64,000 bases of DNA, from positions 3,887,001 through 3,951,000 of the forward strand of contig NZ_CP024201.1 in the NCBI RefSeq assembly GCF_002749615.1, given 5' to 3'. Shown piece after piece: positions 16,406 through 24,752 of the stretch (positions are counted from its first letter, which is position 1; each line of letters opens with the position of its first letter). The notes under the pieces were generated by a model. The model was not told the DNA's origin and did no database searches. It saw only the letters and a program-made list of their open reading frames with translations. Position numbers and translations under genes: made by a program. Source of the DNA: Caulobacter mirabilis (GTDB lineage: Bacteria > Pseudomonadota > Alphaproteobacteria > Caulobacterales > Caulobacteraceae).

Positions 16406-17206
16406 TCAGTGTTCGGTCCGTCGCTTCCACTCGGCGTCCTGACGGAGGCGTTTGCGGACGTCGGCGCGTTTGGCGATGCTGTCGTAGCCCTTGCGCAAGC
16501 GGCGTTCGAGCTGTTGCAGGAGCGACCCCTTGTCCTCCAGCTCGTCCTCCTTCTTGAACCGCTCCTGCCCGATCACGGACTCGAACTCGTGGTCGTGGAA
16601 GACGGGCCAGGGACGGACGCCCAGGATGTTCAGCCCGTGCCGCCAGGAGCGGTTCATGGCCACATCGATCGGGTAGCGGATCGGCATGCCGTACTCGAGG
16701 AACCGCTGCGCCCCGGCCTTGGTGATCACATAGGCGACGGTGGAGTTGCAGACGTTGTGGTGCCGGACCAGCTTGGACTCCGGCGTCAGGTCGACCAGCG
16801 TGTCGTAGGACCGCGACAGTCCGACCTCGCTGATCGCCAGCTTGATCAGGTCGTACGGCGGCAAGCCTTCGCGGGTCAGCGCCTCCAGAACCTTGGGCAG
16901 CTCGTCGGCGACGACCAGGTCGTCTTCCAGAACCAGCGCCTGAGGGATGTCCTCGGCGACCATCTTCTCGAAGATCCGCCAGTGCGAGAGGTAGCAGCCC
17001 ATCTCGCCCGGCATCAGCGGCTTGGCAGCCCGCCGCAACCGGCCCGGCACGTCCTGAAGGGCGACGTCCTCGGCCGGCATCTCGCGACCATTCACGGCCT
17101 CGAAGAAGGTCGGGGTCAGCCCCACGCGGGCGAGCTGCGCCGCCGCGGCCTCACGCCGATCGGCGTGGTGCTTCATGTTCACGACGAAGATCGGATACGG
17201 CCACAT
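16406..17206 (-). CDS. Glycosyltransferase family 25 (LPS-type)
   Basis: A 266-residue cytoplasmic protein with the GT25 pattern: N-terminal YPIFVVNMKHHADRRE, then PLMPGEMGCYLSHWRIFEKM (63-82), then ALVLEDDLVVAD (89-100) bearing the acidic EDD. GT25 enzymes transfer galactose or related sugars to lipooligosaccharide. Basic C-terminal residues (RLRKGYDSIAKRADVRKRLR) may associate with the membrane. It heads a minus-strand operon GT25-FkbM-ycaQ. It is divergent from a second FkbM/galE operon across about 100 bases, so the two operons probably share a promoter region. Confidence 0.85.
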   Translation of the reverse strand: MWPYPIFVVNMKHHADRREAAAAQLARVGLTPTFFEAVNGREMPAEDVALQDVPGRLRRAAKPLMPGEMGCYLSHWRIFEKMVAEDIPQALVLEDDLVVADELPKVLEALTREGLPPYDLIKLAISEVGLSRSYDTLVDLTPESKLVRHHNVCNSTVAYVITKAGAQRFLEYGMPIRYPIDVAMNRSWRHGLNILGVRPWPVFHDHEFESVIGQERFKKEDELEDKGSLLQQLERRLRKGYDSIAKRADVRKRLRQDAEWKRRTEH

Positions 17207-17310
17207 GGACGGCGTCTCTTAAGGGAACCGCGGAGGTATAGTCGGGCGGCGGGCGTTGCAATATCGTCGGGGGAAACTAGTCTGCGGCCGATCATTTTCC
17301 CAAGGCCGAC

Positions 17311-18021
17311 ATGTCCTTCATCAAGCGCGCGCGCCAGCGGTTGCGCAACCGTCTCTTCCGCCTGCTCAACGACAAGCCGGAGATCGAAAATCTCGGCCTG
17401 AAGCTGTGGACACGCCATCCGGCGGTGACCGACAAGATGTTCTTCGCCATGTCCCGGCGCTACGAGCGCGCCGAAGCGGACCTGGCGACCAAATACATCC
17501 GCCCCGACCACCGGGTGCTGGAGATCGGCGCCGGCGTCGGTTTCCTGGCCTGCCACAACCGGCGGAACATCGGCGTTCGCGACTACGCCGTGGTCGAGGC
17601 CAATCCGCGCCTGCTGGACCTCATCCGCAAGAACCTGGACCTGAACGGCGCCGCCGACGTGCCGCTGCTGAACGCCGCCGTGGCGCCCGAGGACGGAACC
17701 ATTCGCTTCACCCTGTCGGCCGAGTTCTGGGCCAGCTCGACGGCCCACCAGGACGGCGAGATGATCGAGGTCGAGGCCCAGACGATCGACAGTCTGAGGA
17801 AGCGTCTGGCCTTCACGCCCGACACACTGATCATTGATATCGAGGGCGGTGAGATCAGCCTGCCGACGGAGCATTTCGCCGGCTTCGACCGGATCGTGAT
17901 GGAGACCCACCCGCAGATCGTCGGCGAGGCCCCGAACCGCGAGATGCTTGCACGCTTCGCCGCGGCTGGCTTCGTCCTGAAGGACGAGAACGACAATGTC
18001 GTCTTCCTCGAACGCGGCTGA
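17311..18021 (+). CDS. FkbM-family methyltransferase (second)
   Basis: A 236-residue protein with the SAM-binding block HRVLEIGAGVGFLACHNRRN (68-87) and a C-terminal IDIEGGEISL followed by GFDRIVMETHPQ, the FkbM-type end. The basic N-terminus (SFIKRARQRLRNRLFRLL) could form an amphipathic helix at the membrane. It overlaps the downstream galE by 26 bases. It is not a close duplicate of the first FkbM gene: the motifs are shared but the flanks differ. Likely glycan O-methylation; the substrate is unknown. Confidence 0.8.
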   Translation: MSFIKRARQRLRNRLFRLLNDKPEIENLGLKLWTRHPAVTDKMFFAMSRRYERAEADLATKYIRPDHRVLEIGAGVGFLACHNRRNIGVRDYAVVEANPRLLDLIRKNLDLNGAADVPLLNAAVAPEDGTIRFTLSAEFWASSTAHQDGEMIEVEAQTIDSLRKRLAFTPDTLIIDIEGGEISLPTEHFAGFDRIVMETHPQIVGEAPNREMLARFAAAGFVLKDENDNVVFLERG

Positions 18022-18988
18022 CGCCCCCGTCGTCCTGGTCGCCGGCGGCGCCGGCTATGTCGGCTCGCACGCCTGTCTGAGGCTGGCCGAAGCCGGCTTT
18101 CAACCCGTCGTGTTCGACGACCTCTCGAACGGCCACGAGGCCTTCGTGCAATGGGGGCCGCTGGAGGTCGGCGACGTCCGGAACGCCGAGCAGCTCGATT
18201 CGGCGTTCGCGAGACATCGGCCTGTCGCCGTCCTGCACTTCGCGGGCCTGATCGAGGTCGGCGAGTCCATGAAACGGCCTGGCGACTTCTACGACGTCAA
18301 TGTCGGCGGCAGCCTGCAGCTGATCGCCGCCGCCCGCCGCGCCGGCGTGAAGGCGATGGTCTTCTCCTCGACCTGCGCCACCTACGGCGCGCCTGCCTAT
18401 ACGCCGATGGATGAAGATCATCCCCAGGCGCCGTTGAACCCTTACGGCCGCAGCAAGCTGATGGTCGAGCAGGCCTTGGCCGATCTCGACCGGCTGTCAG
18501 GCTTCCGCTCGATCGCCCTGCGCTACTTCAACGCCGCCGGAGCCGATCCGCTCGGCCGCATCGGCGAGCGCCACGAGCCGGAGACGCACGCGCTGCCGCT
18601 GCTGATCGAGGCGGCGCTGGGCCGACGAGACGGTTTCTCGGTCTTCGGGACCGACTACGACACCCGCGACGGCACGGCGGTGCGGGACTACGTCCACGTT
18701 CTCGACCTGGCCGACGCCCATGTTCTGGCGCTGCGGCGTCTCCTCGCCGGCGGCCCGGGCGGCGCCTTCAACCTCGGCGGCGGGGTCGGCACGACGGTGC
18801 GCGAACTGATCGAGACCGTTCGGCGCGTCTCTGGACGGGATATCGCCGTCGCCGAAGCGCCGCGCCGGGACGGCGACGCCCCCGTCCTGGTCGCCGATAA
18901 CCGGCGCGCCGTCGCCGAACTCGGCTGGCGGCCGGCCTACGACCTGGACGGGATCGTCCGGACCGCCTGGGCCTGGCACGCGGGCTGA
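17996..18988 (+). CDS. galE: UDP-glucose 4-epimerase
   Basis: A 330-residue extended SDR with the NAD-binding GGAGYVGSHAC (17-27), catalytic Ser in FSSTCATYG and the Tyr-x3-Lys YGRSK, followed by RYFNAAGADPLGRIGERHEPETHALPL, which is the GalE-specific block. It interconverts UDP-Glc and UDP-Gal (or GlcNAc forms), supplying nucleotide sugar for the adjacent glycosyltransferase. The start lies within the preceding FkbM gene, so translation is coupled. Convergent with ppk2, whose stop is only four bases away. Confidence 0.93.
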   Translation: MSSSSNAADAPVVLVAGGAGYVGSHACLRLAEAGFQPVVFDDLSNGHEAFVQWGPLEVGDVRNAEQLDSAFARHRPVAVLHFAGLIEVGESMKRPGDFYDVNVGGSLQLIAAARRAGVKAMVFSSTCATYGAPAYTPMDEDHPQAPLNPYGRSKLMVEQALADLDRLSGFRSIALRYFNAAGADPLGRIGERHEPETHALPLLIEAALGRRDGFSVFGTDYDTRDGTAVRDYVHVLDLADAHVLALRRLLAGGPGGAFNLGGGVGTTVRELIETVRRVSGRDIAVAEAPRRDGDAPVLVADNRRAVAELGWRPAYDLDGIVRTAWAWHAG

Positions 18989-18992
18989 CGCC

Positions 18993-19751
18993 TCAGCGGG
19001 CCAGTCGTCCGTCGCCGAGCGCTTCCGCCTCGAAAGGGAAGACCACCGCGGGATCGGGCTTGCCCGCGCCCTTGCGGATGTCCGACGGCGCGATCTGCTG
19101 CAGGAGCTGCCGAATGATGTTCAGGCGCGCGGTCTTCTTGTCGTTGGCCCGCACGCAGACCCAAGGCGTCAGCTCGGTGCTGGACCGCATCAGCATCTTG
19201 TCGCGGGCGTTGGAGTAGTCCTTCCACTTCTCCTGGGCGACGGCGTCCAGGGCGCTGACCTTCAGCGCCTTGAGCGGATCGCTGCGCCGCGCGTCGAGCC
19301 GTTTCTCCTGCTCGTCCTTGTCGATGTCGAGCCACAGCTTGATCACGGTGACGCCGCTCTCGACCAGCATCGCCTCGAAGCCGGGAACGTCCTTCAGGAA
19401 GATCTCGTGCTCGGCCTTGGTGCAGAAGCCCATGACCGGCTCGACCCCGGCCCGGTTGTACCAGGAGCGGTTGAAGATCACGAGCTCGCCGGCCGCCGGC
19501 AGATGACTGACGTAGCGCTGGAAGTACCACTGCGTCCGCTCGGTCTCGGTCGGCTTCGGCAGGGCCACGACCCGCGTCGCGCGGATGGAGAGATGCTCGA
19601 CGATCCTCTTGATCGAGCCGTCCTTGCCGGCGGCGTCACGGCCTTCGAAGATCACCAGGACCTTGTCGCCGCGCTCCAGGGCCAGCTGCTGCCAGCGCAC
19701 CAGGGCGACCTGCAGCTTCTCCAGGGTCTTGTCATAGGTCTTGTCTGACAT
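18993..19751 (-). CDS. ppk2: PPK2-family polyphosphate kinase
   Basis: The start at 19751 gives 252 residues (MSDKTYDKTLEKLQ). Walker A is FEGRDAAGKDGSIKR (35-49) and the lid/Walker B block is VIFNRSWYNRAGVEPVMGF (91-109), both diagnostic of PPK2. The single-domain length fits short PPK2 enzymes, which make or use nucleoside triphosphates with polyphosphate in the cytoplasm; the nucleotide preference is not readable. Upstream in-frame codons to 20144 fall antisense to rsmE and are discarded. Divergent from rsmE with a 45-base gap. Confidence 0.9.
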   Translation of the reverse strand: MSDKTYDKTLEKLQVALVRWQQLALERGDKVLVIFEGRDAAGKDGSIKRIVEHLSIRATRVVALPKPTETERTQWYFQRYVSHLPAAGELVIFNRSWYNRAGVEPVMGFCTKAEHEIFLKDVPGFEAMLVESGVTVIKLWLDIDKDEQEKRLDARRSDPLKALKVSALDAVAQEKWKDYSNARDKMLMRSSTELTPWVCVRANDKKTARLNIIRQLLQQIAPSDIRKGAGKPDPAVVFPFEAEALGDGRLAR

Positions 19752-19796
19752 GGATGAACCTAAACACGACGGCATTTGTCGCGCTAGAAGAAGGCG

Positions 19797-20525
19797 ATGA
19801 TCCGACTGTTCGTTCCCGACAACCTGATCGCCGGCGAGGCCGTGGTCCCCGCCCCCGAGCAGGGCCGCTACCTGACCGCGGTCATGCGCCTGACCGTCGG
19901 CGCCGAGATCCTGCTGTTCAACGGCCGCGACGGCGAGTGGCGCGCCACCCTGGTCGAGGCCGGCAAGCGCAACGTCCGCCTGCTGGTCGGGGCCCGGACC
20001 CGGCCGCAGGTCGCGCCGCCGGACCTCGACCTCGTCGTCGCCCTGGTCAAGCGCGGCCGGCTGGAGACGATCGTCGAGAAGGCGGCCGAACTGGGCGCCC
20101 GCAGGGTGCGGCTGGTCGTCACACGTCGGACCAACGCCGACCACACCAATGTGGGCCGTCTGCAGGCCATCGCCGTCGAGGCCGCCGAACAGACCGGCCG
20201 CCTCGACGTGCCGGAAATCGTCGCGCCGGAAAAGCTCGACCGCATGCTCAACGGCTGGGACGCCGACCGCCGGCTGATGTTCTGCGACGAGACCGGCGGC
20301 CTCCCGCCGGCCCTGGACGCGGTCCGCGCCGCGGGCGGTTCCAGCTGGGCCGTGCTGATCGGTCCCGAGGGCGGCTTCGATCCCGAGGAGGGCGAACGGC
20401 TGCGCGGCCTGCCGTTCGTCACGCCGGTGTCGCTCGGCCCCCGCATCCTCCGCGCGGACACGGCCGCCATCGCCGCGTTGGCGCTCTGGCAGGCCGCGAT
20501 CGGAGATTGGGTCACACCCTCTTGA
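19797..20525 (+). CDS. rsmE: 16S rRNA (uracil-1498-N3)-methyltransferase
   Basis: A 242-residue SPOUT methyltransferase. The N-terminal PUA-like domain (MIRLFVPDNLIAGEAVV to about 70) is followed by the knotted SAM site: VALVKRGRLETIVEKAAELGA, LIGPEGGFDPEEGERL and LGPRILRADTAAIAALALW. These are the standard RsmE motifs. It methylates U1498 in the decoding region of 16S rRNA. Next to gshA, as in many proteobacteria. Confidence 0.93.
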   Translation: MIRLFVPDNLIAGEAVVPAPEQGRYLTAVMRLTVGAEILLFNGRDGEWRATLVEAGKRNVRLLVGARTRPQVAPPDLDLVVALVKRGRLETIVEKAAELGARRVRLVVTRRTNADHTNVGRLQAIAVEAAEQTGRLDVPEIVAPEKLDRMLNGWDADRRLMFCDETGGLPPALDAVRAAGGSSWAVLIGPEGGFDPEEGERLRGLPFVTPVSLGPRILRADTAAIAALALWQAAIGDWVTPS

Positions 20526-20652
20526 GACGGGAGCATTTGTCTCCCACCTGCTGAACAGCGTAAAGATCGCCGCCGGTCGGGGAAATGGGCCTCCTCAGCC
20601 AGATGCGAACGGCGTGCGTTCTGTGTGTATGTGAAGCCTGGGGAGGCATTGA

Positions 20653-22023
20653 ATGGCCGAAACGATGACTGACGACCGGCCCCTGACGATCGAGGACCTG
20701 GCGAACTACTTCGCCGCCGGCTGCAAGCCCGCCGAGCAATGGCGCGTGGGCGCCGAGCACGAGAAGTTCGGCTTCCGTCTGAACACCCATGAGACCGTGC
20801 CCTACTACGGCCCGGACGGCATCGAGGCGATGCTGAAGGGCCTGATGCGGTTCGGCTGGGAGGGGGTCTTCGAAGACCGCCCCGACGGCGGCCAGACGCT
20901 GATCGGCCTGAACCGCGGCGGCGCCAACGTCAGCCTGGAGCCCGGCGGCCAGTTCGAACTGAGCGGCGCGCCGCTGAACTCGATGCACGAGATCTGCGAG
21001 GAGACCGGCAACCACCTGCAGGAGGTGAAGACGGTCGCCGACGAGCTGGGGCTCGGTTTCCTGGGCCTGGGCTTCCACCCGACGATCACCCGCGAACAGG
21101 CGGAGATCATGCCCAAGGGGCGCTACAACATCATGCGCGCCTACATGCCGAAGGTCGGCAAGCTGGGCCTGGACATGATGCTGCGCACCTGCACGGTGCA
21201 GGCCAACCTCGACTTCGCCTCCGAAGCCGACATGGTCGCCAAGTTCCGCGTCAGCCTGGCGCTGCAGCCGATCGCCACGGCGCTGTTCGCCAACTCGCCG
21301 TTCACCGAGGGCAAGCCGAACGGCTTCCTGTCGGCCCGCGCCAACGTCTGGACCGACACCGATCCCGACCGCACCGGCATGCTGGGCTTCGTCTTCGAGG
21401 ACGGCTTCGGGTTCGAACAGTACGCCCGCTACGCGCTCGACGTGCCGATGTACTTCGTCAAGCGCAACGGCCTCTATGTCGACGCGTCCGGCAAGAGCTT
21501 CCGCGAGCTGATCGAGGGCAAGCTGGACGGCGTCCAGGGCCGCGCCACGATGAAGGACTGGGCCGACCACACCACGACCATCTTCCCGGAAGTCCGCCTG
21601 AAGACCTACCTGGAGATGCGCGGCGCCGACGGCGGGCCCTGGAGCCGGCTGTGCGCCCTGCCCGCGCTGTGGACCGGCCTGCTCTACGACGATGCGGCCC
21701 TGGCCGCCGCCTGGGATCTCTGCAAGGACTGGTCGACCGAGGAGCGTGAGACCCTGCGGCGCGACGTCAACCGCCTGGGCCTCAAGGCCACGGTCGGCGG
21801 CCGCACGGTCCAGGACATCGCCAAGGACGTGCTGGCGATCAGTCACGCCGGCCTGAAGAACCGCGCCCGACTGGACGGCGGCTTCATCGACGAGACCACC
21901 TACCTCGGCGAACTGCATGAGATCGCCGACAGCGGCCTGACCCCGGCTGAACGCCTGCTGGAAAAGTTCCACGGCGAATGGAAGGGCGACATCAACCGCG
22001 TGTTCGTCGACTGCGCCTACTGA
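20653..22023 (+). CDS. gshA: Glutamate-cysteine ligase (plant-type GshA)
   Basis: A 456-residue GCS2-family ligase making gamma-Glu-Cys, the first step of glutathione synthesis. It shows EQWRVGAEHEKFGF (37-50), the ATP/Glu-site NRGGANVSLEPGGQFELSG and the DPDRTGMLGF loop. Length and motifs fit the alphaproteobacterial/plant form rather than E. coli GshA. GGGGAGG precedes the ATG. It is followed immediately by a twin palindromic repeat. Confidence 0.92.
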   Translation: MAETMTDDRPLTIEDLANYFAAGCKPAEQWRVGAEHEKFGFRLNTHETVPYYGPDGIEAMLKGLMRFGWEGVFEDRPDGGQTLIGLNRGGANVSLEPGGQFELSGAPLNSMHEICEETGNHLQEVKTVADELGLGFLGLGFHPTITREQAEIMPKGRYNIMRAYMPKVGKLGLDMMLRTCTVQANLDFASEADMVAKFRVSLALQPIATALFANSPFTEGKPNGFLSARANVWTDTDPDRTGMLGFVFEDGFGFEQYARYALDVPMYFVKRNGLYVDASGKSFRELIEGKLDGVQGRATMKDWADHTTTIFPEVRLKTYLEMRGADGGPWSRLCALPALWTGLLYDDAALAAAWDLCKDWSTEERETLRRDVNRLGLKATVGGRTVQDIAKDVLAISHAGLKNRARLDGGFIDETTYLGELHEIADSGLTPAERLLEKFHGEWKGDINRVFVDCAY

Positions 22024-22030
22024 GTCAGCC

Positions 22031-22116
22031 GGGGACATGCTCCACGCAGCGGTGCGTGTCCCCGTTCCATGGTGCTGAGTTAGGAGGACACGCACCGCTT
22101 CGCGGAGCATGTCCCC
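22031..22116. repeat. Palindromic repeat, family 'GGGGACATGCTCC', copy 2 (twin, inverted)
   Basis: Two arms in opposite orientation: GGGGACATGCTCC...GGTGCGTGTCCCC (22031-22063) and its near-complete reverse complement ending GGAGCATGTCCCC (22085-22116). Each arm folds on its own, and the two can pair to form one large cruciform. Lies between the convergent gshA and DUF427 genes. Confidence 0.9.
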
Positions 22117-22152
22117 GTACTGAGTGTCGAAGAATGCGCCGCACCCCCGCCC

Positions 22153-22557
22153 CTAGTCCGCGTACGGCGGGTCCATCGGCGGGACGTGCAGCACCGGGTT
22201 GACCAGTCCTTCCGTCTCGAACTCGACGTGCTCCGGCCGGAACGAGACATAGCCGGCGATCAGCTCGGCTTCGCCGATCGGCTGGTCGTAGGCCCAGGCC
22301 ACGTCCTCGACGATCTTGGCGTCGCGCATGATCGTGAACCACGCCGCCCGCCCTAGATCGGCGTTGATCGTGACATGGCCGTTGGCCTTCAGGACCGACA
22401 TCTGCACGTCTTCCCTCGGGAAGTAGAAGACCGGTTTTCGGCCGGTTTCCGTCAGCGCCAGCGTCCTGGCGCTGTCTGCGACTTCGTGTCCCTCGAACAG
22501 AACACGCACCCGTCCGGGAACGGCCGAAAGGCTGAAGCGGGAACCGACTTGAGACAT
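22153..22557 (-). CDS. DUF427 domain protein
   Basis: The start at 22557 is chosen for a GGGAGG six bases upstream; the 134-residue product begins MSQVGSRFSLS. The DUF427 pattern is clear: VRVLFEGHEVADSARTLAL, PVFYFPREDVQMSVL and the C-terminal AWAYDQPIGEAELIAGYVSF. The fold is a small beta barrel and the function is unsettled. Convergent with gshA, separated by the twin repeat. Divergent from the peptide transporter. Confidence 0.85.
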   Translation of the reverse strand: MSQVGSRFSLSAVPGRVRVLFEGHEVADSARTLALTETGRKPVFYFPREDVQMSVLKANGHVTINADLGRAAWFTIMRDAKIVEDVAWAYDQPIGEAELIAGYVSFRPEHVEFETEGLVNPVLHVPPMDPPYAD

Positions 22558-22726
22558 GGCGAACCTCCCGTCGCGTAACGCTCGACGACCCATTCAGGCT
22601 CCTTGAACGTCGCTCGGGGAAAGCGCTTGCTTGTGAAACGGCCCGGCGCGTGATTTTCTCCCGCGCAATTCGGGGCGGCCGAGGGGGAATCTTGCCGACC
22701 TCCCCGCTACATAACCAGGGTAGGCT

Positions 22727-24640
22727 ATGATTAACATCGTCATCGCGCTTGGGGTGCTCATCACCCTGGCGACGGGCATTCCGGTTCTTCTGCAGATGCG
22801 GAACCAACCGAGGGGGCTCATCATCCTCTTCTTCGCGGAGATGTGGGAGCGCTTCTCGTATTACGGGATGCGCGCGCTGCTGATCTTCTATCTCACGCAG
22901 CATTTCCTCTTCAGCGACGAGTTCTCCAGCGGCGTCTACGGCTCTTACGCCTCGCTGGTCTATCTGCTGCCCCTGATCGGCGGCCTGCTGGCGGACCGCT
23001 ACCTCGGCACCCGCAAGGCGATCGCCTTCGGCGCCCTGCTGCTGGTCGCCGGCCACGGCATGATGGCGGTCGAAGGACGCCCCGCGACGCAGACCCTGAA
23101 CTACCAGGGCGCGGCGTACGAGGTGGTGGTCAACGACGGCGCGTCGTCGGTCAAGATCGGCGACAAGACCTACGCCTTCGGCCCCGGCGAGCACGGCGCC
23201 CTGGCGATCAAGAACCTGCCCGCCGACGCGCCGCTTCCGGCGACGATCGAGAAGGGCAAGTACGAGATGAAGGCCGAGCGCGACAAGACGTACGTCGGCA
23301 TCTTCTACCTCGCCATCTCGCTGATCATCATGGGCGTCGGCTTCCTGAAGCCGAACATCTCGACCATCGTCGGCCAGCTGTACCCACAGGGCGATCCCCG
23401 ACGAGACCAGGGCTTCACCCTCTACTACTACGGCATCAACCTCGGCGCCTTCTGGGCTTCGGTGCTCTGCGGCCTGCTGGGTCAGAACGTCGGCTGGTGG
23501 GCGGGCTTCGGCCTGGCCGGCGTCGGCATGCTGATCGGCTTCATCGTCTTCGTGCTCGGCAAGCCGCTGCTCGACGGCAAGGGCGAGCCGCCGAACCCGG
23601 CGCTCCTCGCCAAGCGGGTCGCCGGACCGGTCAACCGTGAAGGCCTGATCTACATCTGCGGTCTTCTGGGCGTCGGCGTGGTCTGGCTGCTGGTTCAGAG
23701 CCATGCCCTCGTCGGCACGGCGCTGATCGTCAGCACGGCCGCGGCGCTGGCCTACGTCGGCTGGTTCGTTGCGGTGAAGTGCAACAAGATCGAACGCGAG
23801 CGCATGCTGCTCGCCCTGGTCCTGGTGTTCGGCTCGGTGGTGTTCTTCACTCTGTTCGAACAGGCCGGCACCTCGCTGAACCTGTTCGCGGACCGCAACG
23901 TCGACCTGTCGCTGATCAGCGCGCCGATGACGTTCGAGCTCCTCGGACACAAAGTGCTGCTCGCCAGCCATCACATGTACCAGGCGGCTGGTTCGCCCAA
24001 GGACGTGTTCTGGATCGACATGGGCCTGACCGCGTCCCAGACGCAGTCGTTCAACGCCGGCTTCATCCTGATCTTCGCGCCGATCTTCGCCGCGATGTGG
24101 CTGTTCCTCGGCCGCATCAAGCGCGATCCGAACCCGGTCATGAAGTTCGGCCTGGGCCTTCTGCAGGTCGGCCTCGGCTTCCTGGTCGTGGTCTGGGCGG
24201 CGAAGGCCGGCCTGATCAATCCGGCCTACCAGATGCCCCTCTTCGTCCTGGGCTTCCTCTACCTGCTGCACACCACCGGCGAGCTGTTCCTGTCGCCGGT
24301 CGGCCTGTCGGAGATCACCAAGCTGTCGGTGCCCTCCGTGGTGTCGTTCATGATGGCGGTGTGGTTCCTGTCCAGCTCGATCGCTCACTTCATCGGCGGC
24401 ATGATCGCCGGCGCGCTGGGCTCGGAAACGGTCGGCGGCCAGGTGCTGGATCCGAAGGGCGCGCTGGAGACCTCGCTGAGCGGCTTCAACATGCTCGGCT
24501 GGACCGGCGTGGGCGTGGGCGTCGCCTTCGTCCTGATCAGCTTCCTGATCAAGCACTGGGCGCACGGCGCGAACGAGGCCGCGAACCACCCGCCGGCGGA
24601 AGTGGTGGACATCGAGCGTCAGGCCAAGCCGCACAACTAG
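22727..24640 (+). CDS. POT/PTR2-family proton-dependent oligopeptide transporter with extra periplasmic domain
   Basis: A 637-residue transporter of the di/tripeptide POT family. The ExxERFSYYG motif is at 38-47 and FLKPNISTIVGQLY at 207-220. About 12 to 14 helices. Between TM3 (ends near 113) and TM4 (starts near 190) sits a soluble insert of about 70 residues (116-188) including YEVVVNDGASSVKIGDKTYA and an AFGPGEHGALAIKNLP segment, probably a small beta-rich periplasmic domain absent from standard YdgR/DtpA. Imports peptides with protons. A strong terminator follows. Confidence 0.88.
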   Translation: MINIVIALGVLITLATGIPVLLQMRNQPRGLIILFFAEMWERFSYYGMRALLIFYLTQHFLFSDEFSSGVYGSYASLVYLLPLIGGLLADRYLGTRKAIAFGALLLVAGHGMMAVEGRPATQTLNYQGAAYEVVVNDGASSVKIGDKTYAFGPGEHGALAIKNLPADAPLPATIEKGKYEMKAERDKTYVGIFYLAISLIIMGVGFLKPNISTIVGQLYPQGDPRRDQGFTLYYYGINLGAFWASVLCGLLGQNVGWWAGFGLAGVGMLIGFIVFVLGKPLLDGKGEPPNPALLAKRVAGPVNREGLIYICGLLGVGVVWLLVQSHALVGTALIVSTAAALAYVGWFVAVKCNKIERERMLLALVLVFGSVVFFTLFEQAGTSLNLFADRNVDLSLISAPMTFELLGHKVLLASHHMYQAAGSPKDVFWIDMGLTASQTQSFNAGFILIFAPIFAAMWLFLGRIKRDPNPVMKFGLGLLQVGLGFLVVVWAAKAGLINPAYQMPLFVLGFLYLLHTTGELFLSPVGLSEITKLSVPSVVSFMMAVWFLSSSIAHFIGGMIAGALGSETVGGQVLDPKGALETSLSGFNMLGWTGVGVGVAFVLISFLIKHWAHGANEAANHPPAEVVDIERQAKPHN

Positions 24641-24663
24641 CGGACCGCCATAGCCGAAACGAC

Positions 24664-24697
24664 GAAGGCCCTCGGGGAGCATCCCCCGAGGGCCTTC
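24664..24697. terminator. Bidirectional hairpin terminator
   Basis: A 14-bp perfect stem (GAAGGCCCTCGGGG with CCCCGAGGGCCTTC, short loop AGCATC), between the convergent peptide transporter and TonB receptor. The T-run is short on both sides, but the stem is strong. Confidence 0.8.
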
Positions 24698-24752
24698 TGC
24701 TTTCAGGACGTCGCGCAGGCTCCCCTGAGACGGTCGACGCCCGGAAAACCGA

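Noticed and set aside
20526..20652. Possible promoter or riboswitch before gshA
   Set aside because: The gap holds no conserved leader or strong palindrome; only a GGGGAGG ribosome-binding site is clear.
22025..24682. 885-codon minus-strand open frame
   Set aside because: Antisense to the POT transporter and through DUF427 and the repeat; His/Asp/Arg-rich shadow of a real gene.
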